Assembly: GCA_903924465.1 (NCBI GenBank)
Contig: CAIYBN010000137.1
Coordinates: 1 to 64,000 of the forward strand
DNA: 64,000 nucleotides
Reading direction: 5' to 3'
Source of the DNA: an uncultured Myxococcales bacterium
GTDB lineage: Bacteria > Myxococcota_A > UBA9042
Shown: positions 1 through 8,373 of the stretch, piece by piece
Layout: each line of letters begins with the position of its first letter
Numbering within the stretch: position 1 is the first letter of the stretch
The notes under the pieces: generated by a model
Database searches by the model: none
The model's input: only the letters and a program-made list of their open reading frames with translations
What the model was told of the DNA's origin: nothing
Position numbers and translations under genes: made by a program

Positions 1-378
1 GGCACGCACATTGACTGCCAGTTCCCCATCACGACCGCCATCACGCCGATTGGCGCGACCTCCTGCTGCCCCGGCGCGGGCGGCCACGACACGGACACCG
101 ACGATCGCTGCGACGCGAACGCAGGAGACTGGGACAACAAGACGTGGTCGTCGTTGAAGTTCGCCATCACCGATCAGCACTACTTCGTGTACCAGTACCT
201 GGCCAACACGTCGTCGCTGAGCGCCGCGCTGGCGACCGGTAAGGCCCACGCTGACCTCGATTGCGACGGCATCCTGTCGACGTTCTCGCTGGCCCTCAAG
301 GGTGATCCGAACGCGACGCACGCCGAGTGCGACCAGGTCGGCTCCGGCGCGATCTTCCGTGAGAACGAGACCGAATGA
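1..378 (+). CDS. C-terminal part of a type IV pilin-like / pseudopilin protein (5' truncated)
   Basis: The frame is open from the first base of the window, so the start lies upstream and only about 125 C-terminal residues are visible. They include a Cys pair (TSCCPGAGG), an Asp-rich stretch (DTDTDDRCD), then a WSSLKFAITDQHYFVYQY segment and an ADLDCDGILSTF segment. Trp-x-x-Leu-x-Phe followed by aromatic residues and a DLDxDGxxSTF calcium-loop-like motif is what I know from the C-terminal globular domain of deltaproteobacterial PilA/GspG-like prepilins. The N-terminal cleavage site and hydrophobic helix that would prove this are outside the window. A strong terminator follows 58 bp downstream. 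Confidence 0.65.
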   Translation, partial: GTHIDCQFPITTAITPIGATSCCPGAGGHDTDTDDRCDANAGDWDNKTWSSLKFAITDQHYFVYQYLANTSSLSAALATGKAHADLDCDGILSTFSLALKGDPNATHAECDQVGSGAIFRENETE

Positions 379-666
379 TTCGGTAGCGTGCACGGACGGT
401 TCGCCGTCTGACAAGCTCACGATGGATTGAGTTGGCGAAGGCCCCGGGGGAAACTCCGGGGCCTTCGTGTTTGTGGCGGCTGGTGGTGCAGCATCCGGAG
501 CATGCGCCAGCCTCCTCCCATTGCCCGTCCGCGGTCGTGTCGCACAAGTCAACGGATCCTTCGTCCCTCGCGCGGTTGGCCGGTTTTGCAACGCGTCTTG
601 CTGCACCGGTCGTCTTGCCTCGTCACGGTCTTCTGGCGAGTCGGGTTCAGACTTCTGCGCGACGTG
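379..666. other. Intergenic region between pilin-like gene and ABC permease
   Basis: This 288-bp gap lies between the end of a rightward gene and the end of a leftward gene, so no promoter for either is expected. Apart from the hairpin at 436-467 I see no convincing gene. The open frames through it lack a ribosome binding site and have no recognisable protein features. Confidence 0.6.
436..467 (+). terminator. Rho-independent terminator after the pilin-like gene
   Basis: A perfect 12-bp inverted repeat (CGAAGGCCCCGG at 436-447 pairing with 456-467) with an 8-base loop, followed by TGTTTG. It sits 58 bp after the stop codon of the pilin-like gene. The GC-rich stem and short loop are typical; the T-tract is only moderate. 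Confidence 0.82.
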
Positions 667-2019
667 CTAATCCCCTCGCGGATCCGCGGCATCGCGCAGC
701 CCGTCGCCAATGAAGTGCAAGGCGAACAGCGTTCCCGTCAACAGCGACCCGGGATAGATGATCAGCCACGGATGCTGCGCCATCAGCCGCGCACCTTCGG
801 AAATGAGCGTGCCCCAGCTCGCTGCCGGCGGTTGCACGCCCAGACCCAGAAAGCTCAGGAATGCTTCTTCCACGATGACCGCAGGCACCGAAAGCGTCGC
901 GTAAACGACGATCGGTCCCAGCGCGTTGGGTAGGATGTGCCGCCAGAGAATCCGCGTCTGGCCCACGCCGATGGCGACCGCCGCTTCCACGAACGGCCGG
1001 CGCCGGAGACTCAGCACCTGGCCGCGGACGATCCGCGCCATGGAAAGCCACGAGACCGCGCCCAGCGCGACGAACAGGTTGACCGTCGAACGTCCGGCAA
1101 CGACCAGCAGCAGGATCACGAGGAACAGGAACGGCAGGCCATACAGCACGTCCACGACGCGCATCATCAAGCCGTCCCAGCGTCCGCCGAGCCAACCCGA
1201 CAGTGCGCCGTAGCTGACGCCGATCACCACGCTGATGCAGGTGGCCAGCAGCGCGATCGCGAGCGAGACGCGCGCGCCAAACAGAAGCCGCGCCAGCAGA
1301 TCGCGGCCTTTCTGATCTGTGCCCAGCCAGAACGTGTGCAAAGCCGGCTGACCGGGAAATTCGTCGCGGTCGATCGCCAGGTCGCCGTTTCGGTCAAAAT
1401 CGCGCAACAGCTGATTCTGCTGGAGCCGCGACCAGCGCGTTTGGCCGATGACCTCCTGGCGACTGAGAAGACCGTCGCGGTTGGCGTCCAGCAGTTCGAA
1501 TCCACGTCGACCGAACAGACCCAGATCGCCGATCGCCTGGGCCACACGGGGATCATGCCAGTCCGCCGGAGTCTGTGGGTATTCCTGCATGCTGATCAGG
1601 CCGTCGGGCACGCGCTTGCCGGCCACAGGCTGGTCATGTCCTTGGGCTGTGTCCTTGAGATCATGCAGGAAAGCAAAGAATCGCTCAGCCCACCAGGCAG
1701 TCTGCAATTCCGGGCAGTGAAGGCCCGTCACGGTCCGCGCGCAGCCGAGTTTACCGTCGTGGTTCCTATCCAGCAGTGCAAACGCAGTCTTGTCGCCGTC
1801 GTAGGTCGGAAAGTCGATGGCCACGTCTTGCGTGCCCGGCGGCGCGAAGACCCAGAACGTGTGCTGCTCGTCCTCGGAAAAGTGCAGCAGGTGGTGGCTG
1901 ATCAGCGGGGCGAATAAGCCGCATAAGCCAACGCAGCCGACAAACCAGGCGCCGAACCAAGCGCGGCGGTTGTGGCGAAAGCGACGGAACGCCTCGCGCG
2001 CGGGGCTGCGGTCAGGCAT
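667..2019 (-). CDS. Peptide/nickel-type ABC transporter permease (OppC/DppC family) with an EF-hand-containing periplasmic insert
   Basis: 450 residues against about 300 for the family. After one transmembrane helix (about 21-42) come some 180 extra residues before the canonical LGTDQKGRDLLARLLFGAR entry to the permease core. The core (about 230-450) has five further helices and the EAA cytoplasmic loop (EAAVAIGVGQTR, about 345-356) that contacts the ATPase. The insert holds calcium-loop signatures DRNHDGKLG (84-92), DANRDGLLSRQE (178-189) and DRNGDLAIDRDE (209-220), matching the D-x-N-x-D-G EF-hand loop. I chose the ATG at 2019 because it overlaps the stop of the upstream permease by 8 bp and is preceded by a G-rich SD-like run. 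No ATPase genes adjoin. Permease identity is firm; calcium binding is inferred. Confidence 0.9.
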   Translation of the reverse strand: MPDRSPAREAFRRFRHNRRAWFGAWFVGCVGLCGLFAPLISHHLLHFSEDEQHTFWVFAPPGTQDVAIDFPTYDGDKTAFALLDRNHDGKLGCARTVTGLHCPELQTAWWAERFFAFLHDLKDTAQGHDQPVAGKRVPDGLISMQEYPQTPADWHDPRVAQAIGDLGLFGRRGFELLDANRDGLLSRQEVIGQTRWSRLQQNQLLRDFDRNGDLAIDRDEFPGQPALHTFWLGTDQKGRDLLARLLFGARVSLAIALLATCISVVIGVSYGALSGWLGGRWDGLMMRVVDVLYGLPFLFLVILLLVVAGRSTVNLFVALGAVSWLSMARIVRGQVLSLRRRPFVEAAVAIGVGQTRILWRHILPNALGPIVVYATLSVPAVIVEEAFLSFLGLGVQPPAASWGTLISEGARLMAQHPWLIIYPGSLLTGTLFALHFIGDGLRDAADPRGD

Positions 2020-3169
2020 GGTCCCCCCGCACGCGTGGGTCGAGCGCAGCTTGCAGGAGATCCACCAGCAAATTCGCGGCAATCAGCAGAGACGAATAGA
2101 GCACCACGGTGCCCATGACCATCGGATAGTCCCGGTTGACCGCCGCAGTCACGAAGAATTCGCCGACGCCCGGCACCTGAAAGACCTGCTCGATGACCGT
2201 GGAACCGGTGACGATGCCGGCCAACGCCGGTCCCAGAAAGCTCACGACTGGCAGGATGGCGGCGCGAAAGGCGTGGCGCAGGACCACCAAGTGCTCGGGC
2301 AGACCCTTGGCGCGCGCGGTCCGCACGAAATCCTGGCGCGCGACCTCCAACATGCCGGCTCGGGTCAAACGGGCGAACCAGGCGGCGTAGATGAGGCCCA
2401 GCGTCAGGACCGGGAGAATCTTGACCTGCGCGTGCGGCCAATCCAGGGCCAGCGGCTGCCAGCCGCCAACGTCAAGCCAGCGCAATTGAACGCAAAAGAT
2501 CAGCTTGAGCAGCGGGCCGAGGACGATGGACGACATCGAGACCGCGAGCAGCGCACCGGTCATGGTGAGGTGATCGAGGCGACTGTTGGGATGCAGGCCG
2601 GACACCAGGCCCGCCGAAACGCCGAGCGCCAGCGCGAGCAGGAGCGCCAGAACACCGAGTTCCAGCGACACGGGAAACGCTTTGGCCAGCGTCGCCAGCA
2701 CGGTTTCCGTGCCTTCCGACGCGTACGTCACGCCAAGATCGAGGTGCGCGTAGCTCCACATCGCCCGGCCGTACTGCTCCCAGCCGGACGTCGCCCGCGC
2801 CAGCAGTGGTTCGCCTGGACGCAGCGTGCGCCCGGGCTGGCCGACCACGGCGATCACCTGCAAGTCACGCGCGGCCAACTGGTGCTGTGTCTCACCATTT
2901 TGGCCGCGAACTTCCGCCAGTGGCTGACCCGCCAGCACCCATTGCCCAGGTTTGACGCGGAACTGCACGAGCGTGCCCGCCTTGTTCGCCGGCACGTCCG
3001 CCGCAAGCCCAAAAGTCCGCCGCAGGTTGGCTTCCACCGCAGGTGCAAGCGGCTTGTCGCGCTGAAACGGCCCGCCGGGCGCCAGCCGCATCAGGAGAAA
3101 GGACAGCGACGCGACGACCCACAGGGTCGCCAAGCCAGCCAGCAGTCGACGGAGCAGGAACCGCGCCAT
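2012..3169 (-). CDS. Peptide/nickel-type ABC transporter permease (OppB/DppB family) with a biotinyl/lipoyl-like insert
   Basis: 385 residues. It has an N-terminal helix (about 8-30, RRLLAGLATLWVVASLSFLL), the LRRTFGL motif of OppB permeases at 49-55, five more helices and the EAA-type loop (ARAKGLPEHLVVLRHAFR, about 285-302). Between LRRTFGL and the usual WEQYGRAMWSY segment there is a 65-70 residue insertion absent from ordinary OppB. It has the rhythm of a barrel-sandwich hybrid domain: G-x-L-x-x-F-x-VKPGQWVLAGQPLAEV, then a second half ending in LRPGEPLL. There is no MKM lipoylation lysine motif. The gene starts 3 bp after the binding-protein gene ends and overlaps the next permease by 8 bp, so the three are one operon. 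Confidence 0.9.
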   Translation of the reverse strand: MARFLLRRLLAGLATLWVVASLSFLLMRLAPGGPFQRDKPLAPAVEANLRRTFGLAADVPANKAGTLVQFRVKPGQWVLAGQPLAEVRGQNGETQHQLAARDLQVIAVVGQPGRTLRPGEPLLARATSGWEQYGRAMWSYAHLDLGVTYASEGTETVLATLAKAFPVSLELGVLALLLALALGVSAGLVSGLHPNSRLDHLTMTGALLAVSMSSIVLGPLLKLIFCVQLRWLDVGGWQPLALDWPHAQVKILPVLTLGLIYAAWFARLTRAGMLEVARQDFVRTARAKGLPEHLVVLRHAFRAAILPVVSFLGPALAGIVTGSTVIEQVFQVPGVGEFFVTAAVNRDYPMVMGTVVLYSSLLIAANLLVDLLQAALDPRVRGDHA

Positions 3170-3172
3170 CGG

Positions 3173-4864
3173 CTATTGCCCTCCCGGCAGCGGTGGCAGC
3201 TGGATGACTTCGCCTTGTTGAATCCGCGCCCATTCCTCCGGCGTTGCCCAGCGCACGTATTTCAGCGGATGCATGTCCTGGGCGTGGCGCTCGTAGCCCA
3301 GCACGTACGGTCGCAGCAGGTACGACCACGTGTAGTGGTACAGCGGCGTGAGCGGCATGTCGCGGTCGAGAATTGCCTCCGCGCGGCGGAGCAGGGCGTT
3401 GCGCTTCTGCATGTCCGGCTCGGCCTGGATCGCCGCCAACACGCCATCGTACTCCGGCGATTTGTAACCCGAGTAGTTCGCCTTGGACTGGCTGTGAAAC
3501 ACTTCCAGGAACGTCAGCGGATCTGGATAGTCCGCGCACCAGGACGATCGTCCGATGGCGAAATCGCCCGCCAGCAGCGTCTTCAGCAGCGTGCCCCATT
3601 CCATGTTGGCCAGCTGCACCTGCACGCCGAGATTCTCCTGCAAGTTGCGCTGGACGAATTCGGCAATCAGCCGGTGCCCTTCGCCGGTGTTGAAGTACAG
3701 CGTGATCGGCGCGAGCCCTTTGCCCAGCGGATGACCGGCGTCCGCGAGCAGCTGCCGCGCGCGCTCGGGGTCAAAACCATCGCCGACAAACGGCGTGTAG
3801 CCATGGCTCGTGCGGAACAAGTCCGGCACCGTGTTGCTGGCCACCGGCTGGCCACCGCGCAGGATGTGCAGCGCCAGCCGTTCCTTGTCGATCGCCAGGT
3901 TCACGGCCTTGCGCACGCGAACGTCATCCATCGGCGGCCGGTCTACGCGAACGCTGAAATAGTACGAGCAGAGCTTGGGATCGCTGTGGAAATCCGGCCG
4001 CCCCGACGCACGCAGCCCGGGCGCGCGATCCACCGGCAGCGACACGTCGCCCTGCCACTGCGTTTTGCCGACTTCATACCAATCAAACGCGGTCTGATCG
4101 GACTCGGTGTGCAGCACGCTGATCGCGTCGAGCCACACGTGCTGTGCGTCCCAGTAGCGCGGATTCTTCACCAGTTCGGAGATCACGCGGTTCTCATGCT
4201 TCGTCAGCAGAAACGGCCCATTGGACACGATGTGCGCGGGCGTGCTCCAAGATTCGCCAAACTTCTCCATGACATGGCGCGGCGTCGCGACGTATTGCAT
4301 CTCGCACAGCACATCCAGAAAGAACGGGGTCGGGTTCTTCAGGCGAATTTGCAGCGTGCGGTCGTCCAGCGCATGCACGCCAACGGTCTCCGGATCGGTG
4401 ACCGCGCCCTCGTTGAACGCCTGCGCGCCGTCCAGGAACCACAGCAGCTGTGCCGCGCGCGATGCGGTTTTCGGATCCAGGACGCGGCGCCAGCTCCAGA
4501 CAAAATCGTGGGCGGTCACCGGCACGCCGTCGGACCAGGTCACGTTCGGCCGCAGGTGAATCGTCCAGGTCTTGCCGTCCGCGGAAACCTCGTGTGACTG
4601 CGCCATCGACGGCACAGGCGGGCCATCGCCGCGGTTGTAGACGTACAAGCCCTCGAACACGTTCATCATCAGGTGATGGCCGGCCGTCTCGGCAACCTTG
4701 GCGGGATCGAGGAACTCCATGCCGCCAGATGCAAAACGCAGGTGGCGGTCGGTGGGCAGCGGCTCCGCGAACAACTGGGCGCTGCGATCGGCGTCGCGCC
4801 CGCACGCCAGCGCGGTGCACGCGAGCACAACGAGACACAGCGATCGCGGGGAAGCTTGGCGCAT
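3173..4864 (-). CDS. ABC transporter substrate-binding lipoprotein, family 5 (peptide/oligopeptide type)
   Basis: 563 residues from the ATG at 4864, chosen because it gives a clean lipoprotein signal peptide (LVVLACTALAC, lipid Cys about 21); the longer open frame upstream adds only low-quality sequence. The mature protein has the family-5 hallmarks: YVYNRGDGPPVPSMAQ followed by a WTIHLRPNVTWSDG segment, VTAHDFVWSWRRVLDP, and a C-terminal NYSGYKSPEYD segment. This is the OppA/DppA type, binding peptides or related ligands outside the inner membrane and delivering them to the two permeases encoded directly downstream. The specific ligand cannot be told from sequence. The ATPases must be encoded elsewhere. 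Confidence 0.92.
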   Translation of the reverse strand: MRQASPRSLCLVVLACTALACGRDADRSAQLFAEPLPTDRHLRFASGGMEFLDPAKVAETAGHHLMMNVFEGLYVYNRGDGPPVPSMAQSHEVSADGKTWTIHLRPNVTWSDGVPVTAHDFVWSWRRVLDPKTASRAAQLLWFLDGAQAFNEGAVTDPETVGVHALDDRTLQIRLKNPTPFFLDVLCEMQYVATPRHVMEKFGESWSTPAHIVSNGPFLLTKHENRVISELVKNPRYWDAQHVWLDAISVLHTESDQTAFDWYEVGKTQWQGDVSLPVDRAPGLRASGRPDFHSDPKLCSYYFSVRVDRPPMDDVRVRKAVNLAIDKERLALHILRGGQPVASNTVPDLFRTSHGYTPFVGDGFDPERARQLLADAGHPLGKGLAPITLYFNTGEGHRLIAEFVQRNLQENLGVQVQLANMEWGTLLKTLLAGDFAIGRSSWCADYPDPLTFLEVFHSQSKANYSGYKSPEYDGVLAAIQAEPDMQKRNALLRRAEAILDRDMPLTPLYHYTWSYLLRPYVLGYERHAQDMHPLKYVRWATPEEWARIQQGEVIQLPPLPGGQ

Positions 4865-5020
4865 GCGGGGCAGCCGATGGGCGCCGATGGGCGCAGCAGC
4901 AGCGATTTTGGGTTGTTGACGCGGCTTTGGCAATGGACGCAGGCGGCCTGACCCGCTAAACTGCGAAGGGAAGGTCGTATTTGGCGGCCTCCCAGCGGTT
5001 TCGTCCGGGTCCGGAGTTCC

Positions 5021-6445
5021 ATGCGCCTCGTCCAGCGGTTGCAGCAAAACCACATGCCGTTGGTGTTGGTGTTGCTGCTTGGCGTCGTCGTGGCTGCGCA
5101 AGGCTGCTTGCCGGGAGAGCGTGCCAACGACCCGCTGCCCGACGTGAAAGTGGATGTCACCGTGGCCGACGGCGGCAAGTCAGACGCGAAAGTGGATGCC
5201 AAAGCGGATGGAAGCTTGGATACCGCGACCGACGTAGCGGACGAAGTCAGCGAGACGACGGCGGATGTGCCGATCTTGACGCAGAAGGGCTGTCTGGCCG
5301 ACGGCGATTGCCTGAGTTTGCCCCTGCTGCCGTGCCATCTCGTGCCCACCTGCAACGTCGAAACCGGGCTGTGTGAATCCGCGCTGGCTGTTGAAGCGAC
5401 ACCGTGCACAACCGACGCGTGTCTGGTCGGCGAAACCTGCGACGCAACCGGTGTCTGCGGTGGCGGCAAGGCCAAGAACTGCGACGACAAGAACGCGTGC
5501 ACACTCGATTTGTGCGGCAACGGCGTCTGCACCCATCCGAATGTGGTCGCGGGCAGTTGCGACGATGGCGTCAAGTGCACCGTGGGGGATCATTGCGTGG
5601 CCGGCAAATGCGTCAGCACGCCTTTGGACTGCTCCGACGGCAACCCGTGTACCGACGACAGCTGTCATGAGTCCGGCGACCCCACCGGCAACGTCATGAA
5701 CCTGTGCCAGCATTCCACCTTCACCTACGCGAGCAAGTCCGTGGCTTGTGCCGTGACGGATCCATTGCTCTCGCCGTTCTGCAACAACGGAAACTGCGGT
5801 GTTGGCAAGGATTGTGACGACAAGAACGACTGCACAACCGACACCCAGGATCCGATAACCGGCGACTGCGTGAACGCATACGTGGGCGACGGCATTGCGT
5901 GTGGCACTGACAAGTGCACCACAGCCGGGTGCAAGATGGTCCTCGGCGCAGGCGCTGTCTCCTTGCCCACCTGCGTGACCAAGGCGAAGTGCGACGACGG
6001 CAAGTTCTGCACCAAAGACGTGTGCGATCCCAGCACCGGCAATTGCGACAGCAAGACCACGCTCACCGCCGGGACGCCGTGCACGACGACCGATCCTTGC
6101 GTCATCGATGGGCAGTGCGATGGCAAAACCACGTGCAAGAGCACGAAGCCCGTGGCGTGCAACGACGGCAATCCCTGCACCGATGACAGCTGCATCAGCG
6201 GGTTGGGCTGCACGGGCACGCCGGTGACGAAAACAACGGCGTGCAACGACGGCAATGGCTGCACGACCGGCGACACCTGTGCCAATGGCGTTTGCGGCGG
6301 TACCCAAGCCGTCGTCGATGACGGCAACGCGTGCACCAACGACGCGTGCGATCCCATGAGCGGCATCACCCACACGCCGGTCGGCGATGGCACGGCATGC
6401 GGTACGAGTTCAGCGTGCAGCAAAGGGATTTGTGTAGCCAAATGA
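5021..6445 (+). CDS. Cys-rich lipoprotein with CDDGNxCTxDxC repeats
   Basis: 474 residues. The ATG at 5021 has GGAG 4 bases upstream and opens a long lipoprotein signal peptide (VVVAAQGC, lipid Cys 29). Next comes an Asp/Lys/Ala-rich, probably extended tether (about residues 35-85), then roughly eight repeats of a CDDGNxCTxDxC type (for example CDDKNACTLDLC, CSDGNPCTDDSC, CNDGNPCTDDSC) separated by further Cys-rich segments. Such repeats are widespread in secreted proteins of myxobacteria and should form small disulfide-linked modules. No enzymatic motif is present. Its stop overlaps the next gene's start in ATGA, so the two are probably co-translated. Function unknown; a surface or periplasmic binding role is inference. 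Confidence 0.82.
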   Translation: MRLVQRLQQNHMPLVLVLLLGVVVAAQGCLPGERANDPLPDVKVDVTVADGGKSDAKVDAKADGSLDTATDVADEVSETTADVPILTQKGCLADGDCLSLPLLPCHLVPTCNVETGLCESALAVEATPCTTDACLVGETCDATGVCGGGKAKNCDDKNACTLDLCGNGVCTHPNVVAGSCDDGVKCTVGDHCVAGKCVSTPLDCSDGNPCTDDSCHESGDPTGNVMNLCQHSTFTYASKSVACAVTDPLLSPFCNNGNCGVGKDCDDKNDCTTDTQDPITGDCVNAYVGDGIACGTDKCTTAGCKMVLGAGAVSLPTCVTKAKCDDGKFCTKDVCDPSTGNCDSKTTLTAGTPCTTTDPCVIDGQCDGKTTCKSTKPVACNDGNPCTDDSCISGLGCTGTPVTKTTACNDGNGCTTGDTCANGVCGGTQAVVDDGNACTNDACDPMSGITHTPVGDGTACGTSSACSKGICVAK

Positions 6446-8364
6446 TGCGTCTCCTGCCATCACTGGTGCTTTTGGGGATGCTGAGCGGCTGCCTGCCGGC
6501 GCGTCGTGACCAATCCGGCGCGGTCGACGACACGGTGGTGGATGACGCAGTGGACGACGCCGACGACGCCACCGGAACGACTGGCGACGTCAAGGCCGAC
6601 GGCAAGAGCGATGTGGACGTGAACGTCCCGGATGTGCCCGCTCTCGGCTGCAAGTCTGACGAGGCGTGCACCGGCTTCGGCGACCCGTGCCACACGGCCA
6701 TTTGCGACGCGCAGACACGCCTCTGCAAAGCCGTGGCACTCGCCGATGATGCGACGTGCGTGGGCGTGAGCAACCAATGTGCGTTGACGGCGACCTGCAA
6801 GGCTGGCATCTGCGTCCAGGTGCCGATGAATTGCGAGGACAAAAATCCGTGCACCGTGGACAGCTGCGACCCGGCGACAGGCTGCGTCAACGCGCCGGTG
6901 ACCAAGACCTGTGGGCCCAAAAAGGACCAGCCCTGCGGTTGCGACGACGGCAATGTCTGCACGATCGCCGACACATGCGCGGCCGGCTCGTGCGGCGGCC
7001 TCGCGGTGGTGTGCGACGACAAGAATGACTGCACCGCCGACGCCTGTGTCAAGGAAACCGGCTGCACGTTCGTGCCCAAACCCGAGAATTCGACGTGCGA
7101 CGATGGCCAGCCCGCCTGCACGAAGGGCGACAAATGCGTGGGCGGTGTCTGCAAAGGCACGCCGGTCGTCTGCACGTCGGACGGCACCTGCAACATTTCC
7201 AAATGCCTGGAAGCTGGACTAACGCCCTTCCCCGGATGCAACACGCAGGCCGCATTCGGTTTGGCCTGTGACGATGGCGATCCTTGCACCGACAAGGACG
7301 CCTGCGACGATCCCCAGTTCACCGGCAGCGGCAGCTGCATTGGCAAGCCCAAGTTCTGTGACGACAAGAATGAATGCACCGACGACGCGTGCGATCCGAG
7401 CAACGGCTGCACCAATACACCCAACACGGTGTCCAGTTGCCAGACCACAGGGGCCTGCCCAGCCACGGGCAGTTGCAGCGCCGGGACGTGCGTCGGGCCC
7501 ACCGCGTGCAACGACGGCAATGTCTGCACCGACGACGCCTGCGACGCGAAGCAGGGCTGCGTGCACACCAACAACACTGGGCCCTGCAATGACGGCAACG
7601 CCTGTACGTACTCGGAAGCGTGTGACGGCGCTGGTGCTTGCGGCAACTCGCTCGACGTCTCCTACGACGATGGCAACGATTGCACGGTTGACAGTTGCGA
7701 TCCAATCACCGGCCCCGGTTGGACGGTCAAGAACAATGGCGTGATCTGCGGCGGCAACGTCAAGACCACCTGCACAGGCGGAATTTGCCAACCCACCACG
7801 CCGTGCGGCGACGGAATTTGCGGCGCGTCGGAAACGAACGGCAGTTGCCCGGCGGATTGCCCCAGCGGTGGCGGTCAGTGCAGCGCTTCCGACACGGCGT
7901 GCATCGGCGCCTGCGTCACCAAAGCCTGTGGCGATTCCTCGACGGCGTGCGTGCAGGGCGACGACGGCTGCGCGGCGTTGACGACCTGCGCGAGCGCGTG
8001 CTCGGACGCGGCGTGCACGTTGGGCTGTCTCCTCTCGAACGGCTTGCCGGGATTTCCGACCAGCGTACAGCTGTGGCTCAATCTCCAGTGGTGCCGTTCC
8101 GCGCAGTGCATCGCCAACGGCTGGGCCGGCAAGCCTTGCAACCCCGGTGGCGTCGACTACGCCACCTGTGCCGCTGGCTGCGAAAGCGCATTGTGCCTGC
8201 AGACATCGCTTGCGTGCCAGACGACCACTGGGTGCCCGGCTCAAACGACCTGTCTGCGCGCCTGTGCTGCAGATCCAGTTTGCGAGGCGAAGTGTCCAGG
8301 CGACGCCGCAGCGACGACGGCGGCCAAGGCGCTCCTGGCGTGCAGCATGAAACGCTGTCAGTAG
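6442..8364 (+). CDS. Cys-rich lipoprotein, CDDGNxCTxDxC repeats plus C-terminal Cys domain
   Basis: 640 residues from the ATG at 6442, which shares four bases (ATGA) with the upstream stop; a second ATG follows immediately. Lipobox LLGMLSGC gives a lipid Cys at 17. An acidic tether (DDTVVDDAVDDADDA) precedes about nine CDDGNxCTxDxC modules, then one CGDGICGASETNGSCPADC module of the CGDGxCxxxETxxSCxxDC type, then a 170-residue Cys-rich tail resembling the ends of the proteins encoded at 19409-21088 and 25297-26376. It is a paralogue-like partner of the preceding gene and likely stands beside it on the cell surface. No catalytic motif is seen. Confidence 0.82.
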   Translation: MMRLLPSLVLLGMLSGCLPARRDQSGAVDDTVVDDAVDDADDATGTTGDVKADGKSDVDVNVPDVPALGCKSDEACTGFGDPCHTAICDAQTRLCKAVALADDATCVGVSNQCALTATCKAGICVQVPMNCEDKNPCTVDSCDPATGCVNAPVTKTCGPKKDQPCGCDDGNVCTIADTCAAGSCGGLAVVCDDKNDCTADACVKETGCTFVPKPENSTCDDGQPACTKGDKCVGGVCKGTPVVCTSDGTCNISKCLEAGLTPFPGCNTQAAFGLACDDGDPCTDKDACDDPQFTGSGSCIGKPKFCDDKNECTDDACDPSNGCTNTPNTVSSCQTTGACPATGSCSAGTCVGPTACNDGNVCTDDACDAKQGCVHTNNTGPCNDGNACTYSEACDGAGACGNSLDVSYDDGNDCTVDSCDPITGPGWTVKNNGVICGGNVKTTCTGGICQPTTPCGDGICGASETNGSCPADCPSGGGQCSASDTACIGACVTKACGDSSTACVQGDDGCAALTTCASACSDAACTLGCLLSNGLPGFPTSVQLWLNLQWCRSAQCIANGWAGKPCNPGGVDYATCAAGCESALCLQTSLACQTTTGCPAQTTCLRACAADPVCEAKCPGDAAATTAAKALLACSMKRCQ

Positions 8365-8373
8365 GCGGCTCGG

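Noticed and set aside
1817..4597. Long plus-strand open frame of 926 codons
   Set aside because: Antisense to the peptide ABC transporter genes; high Arg/Gln/His content and no protein features, as expected of a mirror frame in GC-rich DNA.
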